A DNA stretch of 64,000 nucleotides from an uncultured Eggerthellaceae bacterium. GTDB taxonomy: Bacteria; Actinomycetota; Coriobacteriia; Coriobacteriales; Eggerthellaceae. Shown here piece after piece: positions 17,523-25,419 of the stretch (positions are counted from its first letter, which is position 1; every line of letters begins with the position of its first letter). The stretch spans positions 1 through 64,000 of the forward strand of contig CAKTUD010000002.1 in the NCBI GenBank assembly GCA_934617425.1, written 5' to 3'. The notes under the pieces were generated by a model that saw only the letters and a list, made by a program, of their open reading frames with translations, was not told the DNA's origin and did not search any database. Made by a program: the position numbers and the translations under genes.

Positions 17523-19007
17523 ATGTCTGACGCAAAAGCTCAAAAGAAGAAGGGGAGCGCGTACCCGATTCATGTGGCTATCGGTTTCGCGATCATCTTC
17601 TTGTTCTCGTACGTGCTGCCCGCACCTTCGCCGATCACCCCGGTTGGTATGAAGGTAGTTGGCGCATTTCTCGGTATGGTCTACCTATGGTCTACCATAG
17701 GCGCCTTGTGGCCGAGTTTGCTCGGTTTGTTCTTCGTCGCTATTTCCGGCATTGGCGGGGACGCTGGCTTCAACGGCGTTTGGATGCAGGCGATTGGCCG
17801 CGATACCGTTTTGCTTACCTTGTACGCAATGATCTTGTTCGGCGCTGTCGATGAGGTGGGCGACACCCTCTACATCACTAAATGGATCTTGACCCGCAAG
17901 ATCTTCGCCGGCCGTCCGTTTGTGTTCTTGGCGCTTTGGTATTTCTGCAACTTTGTTCTGTCTGCTCTGGTTAGCCCGATTTCCTCGTTGATCATCTTGT
18001 GGCCTATTGCTTTGCGTATCGTCGAGGTCGTTGGCCTTAAGCGCGAAGACGCTTTCTGGAAGTTCTTCTTCGTAGGAATGTTCTTGGTGCAGACCCTGGG
18101 CCAGCCGTTCTTCCCCTTCATGGGCGCTCAGCTGATTCCGTGCTCGGCGTTTAAAGCTATGACGGGTATCGCTATGCCGATGCTTCCGTACATGCTGGTG
18201 AACTTCATCATGACCGTGTTCGTCATGGCTGTGTTCCTGCTGCTCATCAAGGTGCTGCGTGTCGATATCTCCAAGTTCAAAGATCTTGATCCCAAGACCA
18301 TCGAGGATGCGCTGCCGCTGCCTCCTATGGATTTCCGCCAGAAGGCTTTCTTGTGGATGATTCCTCTTTACTTGGCATTGCTGTTGGTGCCGTCGTTCCT
18401 TCCCAGCAACCCCGTTGTCGATTTCCTCGCGGCAATCGACGTCAACGGCATCACGATTGCGTTCCTGCTGTTCTTCTTGATCGTGCGTTTCAACGGTCGC
18501 CCGATGCTCGATTTCAAGGAGGTTTCCTACAAGCAGTTCGATTGGGGTATCTTCTTCATGATTGCTGCGGCCGTCTATACCGCAGGCATGCTTTCCGATG
18601 ACGCTACCGGTGTTTCCTCCTGGCTTGTTCAGGTGCTGAACCCTGTTTTGGGCGGCCAGTCCGAGATGGGCTTCGTGGCCATCATGTTCACCGTGGCGCT
18701 TATCATCACCAACTTCGCGAACAACGCCGCCATGGCTGTCGTTTTGATGCCCGTTGTCATCGAGTTCTCCAACCGTTTGGGTATTAATCCGCTGCCGGTT
18801 GCCATGGGCGTCATCCTGATGGTGTTCGTCGCCATGTTGACCCCTGCCGCATCCCCGCATGCAGGCATGATGTGGGGCCGCAAGGACATCTACAGCCCGA
18901 AAGAAATCGTCTCTGTAGGCCTGCCGATGTGCGTCGTCACGCTGGTATCCTATATCTTTATCGGGTACCCCTTGGCTAAGACCTTGCTTGCGGCGTTCGG
19001 CTTCTAG
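17523..19007 (+). CDS. DASS/SLC13-type anion transporter, third of three
   Basis: 494 aa, third member of the array and the most diverged of the three, for example DRDTVLLTLYAMILF-type changes in the first half and SDDATGVSSWL near the middle. The family motifs (ITNFANNAAMAVVLMPVV, SPHAGMMWGRKD) are intact. It also has its own leader and terminator. Substrate unknown; the same caveats apply as for its neighbours. Confidence 0.85.
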   Translation: MSDAKAQKKKGSAYPIHVAIGFAIIFLFSYVLPAPSPITPVGMKVVGAFLGMVYLWSTIGALWPSLLGLFFVAISGIGGDAGFNGVWMQAIGRDTVLLTLYAMILFGAVDEVGDTLYITKWILTRKIFAGRPFVFLALWYFCNFVLSALVSPISSLIILWPIALRIVEVVGLKREDAFWKFFFVGMFLVQTLGQPFFPFMGAQLIPCSAFKAMTGIAMPMLPYMLVNFIMTVFVMAVFLLLIKVLRVDISKFKDLDPKTIEDALPLPPMDFRQKAFLWMIPLYLALLLVPSFLPSNPVVDFLAAIDVNGITIAFLLFFLIVRFNGRPMLDFKEVSYKQFDWGIFFMIAAAVYTAGMLSDDATGVSSWLVQVLNPVLGGQSEMGFVAIMFTVALIITNFANNAAMAVVLMPVVIEFSNRLGINPLPVAMGVILMVFVAMLTPAASPHAGMMWGRKDIYSPKEIVSVGLPMCVVTLVSYIFIGYPLAKTLLAAFGF

Positions 19008-19042
19008 CTCGTTGCTTGCAGCCGCAAGGCACTGATGCCCGC

Positions 19043-19084
19043 GGGCGCTGCATGTGATGATTGCATGCAGCGCCCGTTTTGCTG
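19043..19084 (+). terminator. Intrinsic terminator after the third transporter
   Basis: 12-bp stem GGGCGCTGCATG / CATGCAGCGCCC (19043-19054, 19064-19075) followed by GTTTTGCTGTTT. Confidence 0.8.
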
Positions 19085-19085
19085 T

Positions 19086-19114
19086 TTGCCTGCAAATGTT
19101 ACTTCGCGTAGTAT
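19086..19114 (+). promoter_or_regulatory. Putative promoter of the rplJ-rplL operon
   Basis: TTGCCT (19086-19091), 17-nt spacer, TAGTAT (19109-19114); four of six matches in each hexamer. It lies about 30 nt before the L10 leader. Confidence 0.45.
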
Positions 19115-19142
19115 ATAAGAGCTGCTTTTGGCAGTTTGTTAG

Positions 19143-19232
19143 TGGAAGCTGTTCCGCTACCTAAGACAGCTGGTGCCTATAAGGCTCAAACGCATATGCG
19201 GCCTGCCGAGGTGGTTGTGTATTTGATTGTAC
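19143..19232 (+). ncRNA. Ribosomal protein L10 leader (autoregulatory mRNA element)
   Basis: The segment has the L10-leader signature: ACCTAAGACAGCTGGTGCC, then a GGCTCAA internal loop, and a closing GCCTGCCGAGGTGG. In this family the L10-L12 complex binds the kink-turn in the leader and represses its own operon. Position directly upstream of rplJ and of an attenuator-like hairpin supports the call. Confidence 0.82.
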
Positions 19233-19275
19233 CGACCCCTGCTGTCTTGGTGACGGCGGGGGTCGTTTCTCTTTT
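19233..19275 (+). terminator. Attenuator hairpin between the L10 leader and rplJ
   Basis: Stem CGACCCCTGCTGTC / GACGGCGGGGGTCG (one bulge or mismatch region), followed by TTTCTCTTTT. It lies inside the leader, 65 nt before the rplJ start, and would let L10 binding decide between termination and read-through. Confidence 0.7.
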
Positions 19276-19339
19276 CGAGAACTTACGATCCCACCGACGT
19301 TGGTGCGGAACCTAAGTGCTTGAAAAGGAGGTGTACTAC

Positions 19340-19861
19340 ATGCCTAATGCTCAGAACGTGGCAACGATGGCTGCGATCAAGGAAGATCTCGACGGCATTA
19401 ACGCTATTTGGGCCGTTGACTATCGCGGTCTTACCGTGAAGGAGACCGAGGAGCTCCGTCGCTCCATCCGCGAGGCCGATGCTTACATGAAGGTGTACAA
19501 GAACACTCTGGTGCGCATCGCTCTCAAAGACATGGATCTTTGCAACATGGACGAAGTCTTGGACGGTCCTTCCGCATTCGTGTTTTGCAAGAACGATCCC
19601 GCGGCATCCGCTAAGGTCCTTAAGGATTTCGCCAAGGATCACGAGAACCTGACCATCAAGGGCGGCATGATGGACAATGCGTTCGTCACCGCAGCAGAGG
19701 TCGAGGCTATCGCATCCCTGCCTTCGCGCGAACAGCTGCTTGGTCAGCTCGCTGCCGCAATCGCTGGTGTTGCTCGTGGCCTTGCTGTCACCATCAATGG
19801 CGTGCCCAGTGGCTTGGCTCAGTCGATCAAACAGGTTGCCGAGCAAAAGCCCGCTGCCTAA
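19340..19861 (+). CDS. rplJ: 50S ribosomal protein L10
   Basis: 173 aa. Forms the base of the ribosomal stalk and binds L7/L12 dimers through its C-terminal helix. The N-terminal domain (NAIWAVDYRGLTVKETEELR, KVYKNTLVRIAL) is typical. ATG 19340 is chosen over an upstream in-frame ATG because AAAAGGAGGTG lies 7 nt before it. First gene after the L10 leader, directly upstream of rplL. Confidence 0.96.
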   Translation: MPNAQNVATMAAIKEDLDGINAIWAVDYRGLTVKETEELRRSIREADAYMKVYKNTLVRIALKDMDLCNMDEVLDGPSAFVFCKNDPAASAKVLKDFAKDHENLTIKGGMMDNAFVTAAEVEAIASLPSREQLLGQLAAAIAGVARGLAVTINGVPSGLAQSIKQVAEQKPAA

Positions 19862-19870
19862 CAGGCAATC

Positions 19871-19913
19871 GCGGTTGTACCGCGGCGGCGTGACGCCGCA
19901 AGATTTTGTTTTT
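19871..19913 (+). promoter_or_regulatory. Two stacked hairpins with T-run between rplJ and rplL
   Basis: GCGGT / ACCGC (19871-19883) is followed at once by GCGGCG / CGCCGC (19885-19899) and then AGATTTTGTTTTT. The second looks like a weak intrinsic terminator inside a ribosomal operon. It might be a partial attenuator or an RNA-processing site that sets L10:L12 expression ratio (inference). Confidence 0.5.
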
Positions 19914-19950
19914 GAACCAGGCCGATAGGCCGCTTTGAAAGGAAACTGAA

Positions 19951-20322
19951 ATGGCTTTGACCAATGAAGAGATTATCGAGGCACTGAAGGAGAAGTCCCT
20001 GCTCGAGGCTTCTGAGCTCGTTAGCATGATCGAGGAGACTTTTGGTGTTTCCGCTGCTGCTCCTGTTGCTGTTGCAGCTGCTGCTGCTCCTGCCGAGGCT
20101 GCTGCTGAGCAGACCGAGTTCGACGTCGTTCTCGAGGGCTTCGGCGACAACAAGATCGCTGTCATCAAGGTTGTTCGCGAGATCACCAGCCTCGGCCTGA
20201 AGGAAGCTAAGGATCTCGTCGAGAGCGCTCCTAAGGCTGTCAAGGAGGGTGCTTCCAAGGAGGAGGCCGAGGAGATCAAGGCTAAGCTCGAAGAGGCTGG
20301 CGCTGCTGTTACCTTGAAGTAA
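19951..20322 (+). CDS. rplL: 50S ribosomal protein L7/L12
   Basis: 123 aa. N-terminal dimerisation domain (residues 1-30), Ala/Pro-rich hinge (about 35-52) and conserved C-terminal factor-binding domain (EFDVVLEGFGDNKIAVIKVV, LGLKEAKDLVE). AAAGGAAACTGA precedes the ATG. Multiple copies bind L10 on the stalk and recruit translational GTPases. Confidence 0.97.
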   Translation: MALTNEEIIEALKEKSLLEASELVSMIEETFGVSAAAPVAVAAAAAPAEAAAEQTEFDVVLEGFGDNKIAVIKVVREITSLGLKEAKDLVESAPKAVKEGASKEEAEEIKAKLEEAGAAVTLK

Positions 20323-20381
20323 CAACGATTTCCCTGAGGAATCTCATTGCCGTTGCTTTTTGGATGACGGCGATTACCGGA

Positions 20382-20418
20382 GGCGAGAATGCGAACGCGT
20401 TCTCGCCTTTGCGCTTTC
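20382..20418 (+). terminator. Terminator of the rplJ-rplL operon
   Basis: 8-bp stem GGCGAGAA / TTCTCGCC with a 10-nt loop, followed by TTTGCGCTTTC. Confidence 0.65.
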
Positions 20419-20518
20419 TAGTGTAGAATTGATTGTCGATAATGATCGACGGTTGAATGTCGAGATTTTTCGTCGTCGGTGAACTTGCCTGCAATCGCTT
20501 CTTTCGAAAGGGATGGCC

Positions 20519-21370
20519 GTGGAGATCAGCTATTTCAAAAGCGCATGGAATGATATCAAGCATACGCCGAAATGGCTCGGCAAGGTAATTAAGCTGGCGC
20601 TCTTGAATTTGATTCCCATTTTTGGGCAAATTGTGACGCTTGGCTATCTTTATGGTTGGGCGCGCGATATAGCCTGGGGAGTGCATCAGCCTCTGCCCGA
20701 CAAGATTTTGTCCAATGAGGATGGCCAGCTTTATCGGCGAGGCTTCTTCGGCCTGGTGGTTGCATTCGTCATCGGTCTTTTGCCGGCCCTCATCTCGGCG
20801 GTGGGTGACATTTTGCTTGGGGGCGGCGTTGTCGGAGTGGCCTCTGCTCATGCCCGTTACTCGGTGCTGGGCATGAGCTCTGTCGTTATCGGCGAGGCTC
20901 TTTTCCTCCTAGCGCTCGTCGCGAATCTTGCGGCTTACGTTTTCACGCCGGTCGGGATAATGCGCATGTCGATTTACAATCGTCTGAGCGCCGGTCTGCA
21001 ACTTGGGCGGATTTGGAAGATGCTTCGTCACGATTCGCGTGGTGCTTTGCGTATTGCTGTTATGGCGATTTTGGCAGGTATTGCCGCCGGTTTCGCCACG
21101 AGTGTTCTTGGTGCACTGGCGGCCGCTCCCTTCGTCGGTCTTTTCGCAGCTTCGGGCATGGGTGCGGAATCGGTTTCTGTAGCCTTGCTGTACAGTCTCG
21201 GCGCGTTGGGAGCCGTCTTCCTTCTGGTCTTCGTGCTGTTTTCTTTGGGCGTGGTCGTTTTCGTCAATATGCTTACCGTGCGCGCTGTGGGATATTGGGT
21301 TTTCCAGTTTGATGTGGCGCACTGGGGCGGTCAAGACGACCCCATGCCGTTTGAGGGCGCTGCTCGCTAA
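20519..21370 (+). CDS. Polytopic membrane protein, resembles DUF4013
   Basis: About 283 aa. The N-terminus (SAWNDIKHTPKWLGKVIKLA) resembles the DUF4013 family, and five or six hydrophobic segments rich in Gly/Ala follow. The GTG at 20519 is placed 6 nt after GAAAGGG; the ATG at 20513 is in frame but abuts the Shine-Dalgarno. The stop overlaps the murB stop on the opposite strand by 4 nt. Function is unknown; the C-terminal part has an Arg-poor glycine-rich transmembrane region. Confidence 0.7.
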   Translation: MEISYFKSAWNDIKHTPKWLGKVIKLALLNLIPIFGQIVTLGYLYGWARDIAWGVHQPLPDKILSNEDGQLYRRGFFGLVVAFVIGLLPALISAVGDILLGGGVVGVASAHARYSVLGMSSVVIGEALFLLALVANLAAYVFTPVGIMRMSIYNRLSAGLQLGRIWKMLRHDSRGALRIAVMAILAGIAAGFATSVLGALAAAPFVGLFAASGMGAESVSVALLYSLGALGAVFLLVFVLFSLGVVVFVNMLTVRAVGYWVFQFDVAHWGGQDDPMPFEGAAR

Positions 21371-22317
21371 TCTTTTTCGTCGAAGCCCCACATGCGAACT
21401 TCGGGCTCTAGCCCGATTCCCGAGAGAGCGAAAACGCGCTTTTGCACATCTTTTATGAGTTGGAGGACGTCAGAGGCGGTTGCGTTGCCCGCATTCACTA
21501 CAAAGCCAGCATGCTTGCGCGAGACCTCGGCACCACCTACGCGGTAGCCCTGCATGCCTGCATCTTGGATAAGTTTTCCTGCGAAATAGCCCTTCGGCCG
21601 CTTGAAGGTCGAGCCGGCACTGGGCATTTCCAGGGGCTGCTTTGCTTCGCGGCGCGTGGTCAGGTCGTCCATTCTGCTCTGGATGGATGCGGGATCATCT
21701 TCGCGTAGGCGTAGAGTCGCTTTTAGGACGATCATGTTCGCCTCGCCCATCATGCTGTGGCGATAGCTCCAGCTGGCGTCGGTGGCGCTAATTTCGCAAA
21801 GCTGCCCTTCTTCCGTGAGACAAAGGACGCTATCTGCCACATCTTTGAATTCTCCGCCATATGCGCCGGCATTCATTATTGCCGCTCCGCCGATTGACCC
21901 GGGGATGCCGCTGGCGAATTCGTATCCCGAAAGCCCCGCTTTTTGCGCGGCTGCGGCGACTTGTTCATTGGATGCGCCGGCGCAAGCGATAAGCGTGTTG
22001 CTTGCGATTTCTATAGTCGAAAACGCGCTTCCCAATTTGATGACGCAGCCGCACAGACCCTCATCGGCGACAAGAAGGTTGCTGCCAAGGCCCATCACGT
22101 GCCATCGAATGTTGAAGGAGCGGCAGGTCTCGACGATTGCGCGCACATCTTCGACGGAGGAGGGAAGGACGAGCGCGTCGGCTGGGCCTCCGATCTTGAA
22201 GGTGGTGTGCTTTGACAAGGGTTCGTTGACGAGTATTTTGCGCGCGCCGATCTTGCGCCCGAGCGTTTTGCAGAACTCGTTTGACAGGGTCTTTTCAGTT
22301 GCTGCCGATTCGGCCAT
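21367..22317 (-). CDS. murB: UDP-N-acetylenolpyruvoylglucosamine reductase MurB
   Basis: 316 aa FAD enzyme that reduces UDP-GlcNAc-enolpyruvate to UDP-MurNAc in peptidoglycan synthesis. FAD-binding motif GLGSNLLV, the GIPGSIGGAAIMNAGAYGGE loop, YRHSMM, and the proton-donor Ser region SAGSTFKRP with GAEVSRKHAGFVVN are all present. No strong intrinsic terminator lies beyond its stop, which overlaps the convergent membrane protein gene tail to tail. The first 22 residues are a non-conserved extension. Confidence 0.95.
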   Translation of the reverse strand: MAESAATEKTLSNEFCKTLGRKIGARKILVNEPLSKHTTFKIGGPADALVLPSSVEDVRAIVETCRSFNIRWHVMGLGSNLLVADEGLCGCVIKLGSAFSTIEIASNTLIACAGASNEQVAAAAQKAGLSGYEFASGIPGSIGGAAIMNAGAYGGEFKDVADSVLCLTEEGQLCEISATDASWSYRHSMMGEANMIVLKATLRLREDDPASIQSRMDDLTTRREAKQPLEMPSAGSTFKRPKGYFAGKLIQDAGMQGYRVGGAEVSRKHAGFVVNAGNATASDVLQLIKDVQKRVFALSGIGLEPEVRMWGFDEKD

Positions 22318-22479
22318 GGCACTCCATCCGTTTTTTCATGAACGATTGACTTTTGCAATGCGGCGTTTTGCGTTTTGCGGCAGTTGTTTTCATTATCGGG
22401 ATAATCCCACGTAATTTGATGGATGGCAAATGCTCGGGCTCGCTGTTTTTCTGAGCGGTAAATAGTTTCCGTTGCTTGC

Positions 22480-22507
22480 TTGACATCGCCCCTCCAAGAC
22501 GTATACT
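22480..22507 (+). promoter_or_regulatory. Promoter of the metal-resistance operon
   Basis: TTGACA (22480-22485), 16-nt spacer, TATACT (22502-22507): near-consensus housekeeping promoter, 55 nt upstream of the regulator start. Confidence 0.75.
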
Positions 22508-22516
22508 GCAATCAAT

Positions 22517-22536
22517 ATATGAACGTTTGCTCATAT
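22517..22536 (+). promoter_or_regulatory. ArsR/SmtB-type operator
   Basis: 20-bp imperfect palindrome with outer arms ATATGA / TCATAT (22517-22522, 22531-22536), the form typical of CadC/CzrA/SmtB sites. It begins about 10 bp after the -10 box, so bound repressor would cover the transcription start of its own operon. Release by Zn, Cd or Pb is inferred from the family. Confidence 0.75.
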
Positions 22537-22561
22537 GAGAACTTGTAAATAGGAGCAGTTA

Positions 22562-23005
22562 ATGAGCGAGAAGCTTCAAGGCAATGAGCGAAAACCGGCT
22601 GATTACGTCAATACGCTCGACGGTATCGATACGGGGGCGGCATCGATGCGAAAAAGCGATACCACCGTGTTCGGACAGGGAGGGCATGTGTGCCAGCAGC
22701 CCGAGGATTACGATGGTGCTTTGCCAGACGAGGAGATTCTTTACGACCTGGCAGACCTTTTCAAGGTTTTTTCCGACACCACTCGAATCAAGATTTTGTT
22801 TGCCTTGATGAACAAGGGGATGTGCGTCGCCGATATCGCAGAAGTAGTGGGAGCGTCGCAGAGTGCTGTCTCTCACCAGCTGCGTACGCTTAAGAGTTCG
22901 CGCTTGGTGAAGTTCCAGAGAGATGGGAAGAACGTAATCTACTCGCTTTCGGATGATCATGTCCACACTATGCTCGCCCAAGGTATGAGCCATATTTGCG
23001 AATAG
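22562..23005 (+). CDS. ArsR/SmtB-family metal-sensing repressor
   Basis: 147 aa with winged-helix core at residues ~58-140. The recognition helix region SQSAVSHQLRTLKSSRLV is typical. A Cys lies in the alpha3 position (KGMCVADIAE), a further Cys in the N-terminal arm (Cys44), and the C-terminal helix has an Asp-x-His-x10-His pattern as in CzrA-type alpha5 zinc sites. It therefore combines features of CadC-like and CzrA-like sensors. AGGAG lies 6-7 nt before ATG. Likely represses itself, the HMA gene and the ATPase. Confidence 0.88.
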   Translation: MSEKLQGNERKPADYVNTLDGIDTGAASMRKSDTTVFGQGGHVCQQPEDYDGALPDEEILYDLADLFKVFSDTTRIKILFALMNKGMCVADIAEVVGASQSAVSHQLRTLKSSRLVKFQRDGKNVIYSLSDDHVHTMLAQGMSHICE

Positions 23006-23090
23006 GGCTAGGGTTGGAACTGCGGCGTTAAAGCCGAAGGATCATAGACAAAGGCGGCTGAGCCGCAAAACGCAAGAGAAAGGAACCATC

Positions 23091-23309
23091 ATGCGTAAGG
23101 CTATCAAACTCGACGGTGAAATGTGCGCAAACTGCGCCGGCAAAATCCAGGACAAAATCAGCAAGATGGACGGAGTGAACAGCGCCAGCGTGAACGCCAT
23201 GACGATGAAGTTCACTCTCGACGCCGACGACGACAAATTCGACAGCATTGTAAAAGAATCTGTGAAGGTGTTTAACGACATCGAACCCGATTGCGAGGTT
23301 CTTGCCTAG
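23091..23309 (+). CDS. Free-standing heavy-metal-associated (HMA) domain protein
   Basis: 72 aa, a single ferredoxin-fold HMA domain. The metal site is usually GMxCxxC; here it is GEMCANCAGK (Cys12, Cys15). It precedes a P1B ATPase that lacks its own N-terminal HMA, so it probably delivers metal to the pump in trans. AGAAAGGAACC precedes the ATG. Acidic and compact, cytoplasmic. Confidence 0.85.
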   Translation: MRKAIKLDGEMCANCAGKIQDKISKMDGVNSASVNAMTMKFTLDADDDKFDSIVKESVKVFNDIEPDCEVLA

Positions 23310-23350
23310 TCGGATTTGGGCGGACCGGGCTCGCTTTGAAAGGATTTCTT

Positions 23351-25270
23351 ATGGCGCAAGGGTTGACGAAAAAACAGCGGAAGAAGCGAAACCGAATCCT
23401 TATCGCATTGGCTGCGTTCGCCGTGCTGCTTGCTGCAAGCGATATTTTCGGGGTCTTCGAGGTATTGCCCGGCGGATTGTGGATTGAGTTTGCGGCTTTC
23501 TTGATCCCCTACCTCATTGCCGGGTATGACGTTCTCCAAAAGGCGTGGCACGGCATAGTCCATAAACAGCCGTTTGATGAGAACCTGCTTATGGCCATTG
23601 CCACGATCGGTGCATTTGCTTTGGTGTTTTTCCCTGAGGCTGAGCCTCATATGGCCGAAGGCGCAGCGGTCATGTTGTTCTATCAAGTGGGCGAGCTGTT
23701 CGAAAGTTACGCCACTAATAAAACGCGCCGCTCTATCTCCGAGATGATGGATATCGCTCCAGATTATGCGAACATCGAAGGGGAAGATGGCAAGCTTTTG
23801 CAGGTTGACCCTTACGAGGTCAAAGTCGGCGATGTTATCGTCGTCAAAGCTGGTGAGCGTATTCCCCTTGATGGAGTGGTTACCGATGGGCGCAGTCAGC
23901 TTGATACGAGCGCTCTTACCGGCGAGTCGGTTCCTCGTGTGGTTGAGCCGGGGGCGGAGGTTATCTCCGGCTGCGTGAACATGAGCGGCCTTTTGCGCGT
24001 GCGCGTTGCCAAACCGTACGGCGAGTCTACCGTGCAGCGTATTCTGGAGCTGGTAGAGAACGCCAGCGAGAAGAAAGCGCGTACCGAAAACTTCACCTCG
24101 CGTTTTGCGCGGTATTATACGCCCATTGTCGTTGGCGTGGCGGCTGCCATTGCAATCGTGAGCCCGTTTTTTGGATCTACTCTTACGGCGAGTGTTCGGA
24201 GCGCGCTGGTCTTTTTGGTCGTTAGCTGCCCGTGCGCGCTAGTCATCTCGGTGCCTCTATCGTTTTTCAGCGGGATCGGTGCAGCAAGTCGTATCGGCGT
24301 GCTGGTGAAAGGATCGAGCTATCTGGAGACCCTCGGCGCGGTCGACACCGTTGCTTTCGACAAGACGGGAACTCTTACCAACGGCTCGTTTAGCGTGATC
24401 GCGGTTCATGCAAAGGATGGCGTGGATCCCGACGAGGTTCTTTCTTACGCGGCTCATGCGGAATCCTATTCTGATCACCCAATCGCGGTTTCTGTCAAGG
24501 AAAGCTATTCGGGTGCTATCGACCAAAGCGTTATCGAAAATGTTGAAGAACGCTCGGGGCGTGGCGTTTGCGCCGATGTCGATGGGCGTCGTGTTTTTGT
24601 CGGCAACGATAAGCTGATGGCCGAAGAAGGCGTGCCTTTCGAGCCGTGCGAACTGGTTGGTACCGTTTTGCACGTTGCTCTCGACGGTGTCTATATCGGC
24701 CATGTGATTATCGCCGACACGCTGAAGGACGACGCTAAGGAGACGATTGATTCGCTGCATGCGGCGGGGGTTGGTCGTACGGTTATGCTTACGGGCGATC
24801 GCCGAGAGGTCGCGGAGGCTGTTGCCAACGAGCTGGGAATCGATGAGTTCTACGCTCAGCTTATGCCGCAGGATAAGGTTGATAGGGTCGAGCGTCTGCT
24901 TTCGAATGAGACAGGTAAGGGCAAACTTGCTTTTGCAGGCGATGGCATAAACGATGCCCCTGTTCTTATGCGTGCCGACATAGGTATTGCTATGGGGGCT
25001 ATGGGGTCGGATGCAGCTATTGAAGCCGCGGATATCGTGCTGATGGATGACAAGCCCGCAAAAATAGCTTCGGCCATCAAGATTGCTCGGAAAACCATGC
25101 GCATCGTTTGGCAGAACATTATTTTCGCTATCGGCGTGAAGGTCGTCATCATGATTCTGGCTCTGCCGTTTATCGGCATCGCCACGATGTGGCTAGCTGT
25201 GTTTGGCGATGTTGGGGTAAGCGTTATCGCCATTCTCAACTCCATGAGGGCTCTGAAGGCCGCAAAATAA
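23351..25270 (+). CDS. P1B-type Zn/Cd/Pb-exporting ATPase, ZntA/CadA type
   Basis: 639 aa. Contains the CPC metal site in SCPCALVISVPLSFF, the phosphorylation motif DKTGTLT, the HP locus (SDHPIAVS), the ATP-binding GDGINDAP and the C-terminal SDAAIEAADIVLM typical of Zn/Cd pumps. No N-terminal HMA; that role likely falls to the preceding small protein. ATG 23351 is preferred to 23291 because GAAAGGA lies just upstream and the earlier start would overlap the HMA gene. Eight membrane helices are expected. Confidence 0.92.
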   Translation: MAQGLTKKQRKKRNRILIALAAFAVLLAASDIFGVFEVLPGGLWIEFAAFLIPYLIAGYDVLQKAWHGIVHKQPFDENLLMAIATIGAFALVFFPEAEPHMAEGAAVMLFYQVGELFESYATNKTRRSISEMMDIAPDYANIEGEDGKLLQVDPYEVKVGDVIVVKAGERIPLDGVVTDGRSQLDTSALTGESVPRVVEPGAEVISGCVNMSGLLRVRVAKPYGESTVQRILELVENASEKKARTENFTSRFARYYTPIVVGVAAAIAIVSPFFGSTLTASVRSALVFLVVSCPCALVISVPLSFFSGIGAASRIGVLVKGSSYLETLGAVDTVAFDKTGTLTNGSFSVIAVHAKDGVDPDEVLSYAAHAESYSDHPIAVSVKESYSGAIDQSVIENVEERSGRGVCADVDGRRVFVGNDKLMAEEGVPFEPCELVGTVLHVALDGVYIGHVIIADTLKDDAKETIDSLHAAGVGRTVMLTGDRREVAEAVANELGIDEFYAQLMPQDKVDRVERLLSNETGKGKLAFAGDGINDAPVLMRADIGIAMGAMGSDAAIEAADIVLMDDKPAKIASAIKIARKTMRIVWQNIIFAIGVKVVIMILALPFIGIATMWLAVFGDVGVSVIAILNSMRALKAAK

Positions 25271-25328
25271 CAGTTGGGGTTTGCAAAAAGCAATTGCTTG
25301 GCTAGGCGGTAGGGTTCGCTTTGCTTGC

Positions 25329-25362
25329 GGGGCGCGTCTCCTTTGGGGATGCGCCCCGTTTC
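25329..25362 (+). terminator. Terminator of the metal-resistance operon
   Basis: 7-bp GGGGCGC / GCGCCCC stem (25329-25335, 25351-25357) that can extend with mismatches into the loop, followed by GTTTCG. It separates the operon from the convergent surface-protein gene. Confidence 0.55.
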
Positions 25363-25419
25363 GTATTGTGAATGGTTCGCTCGTATGCTTTTGCGCTATT
25401 GATCCGTTTGGCGTGTACT

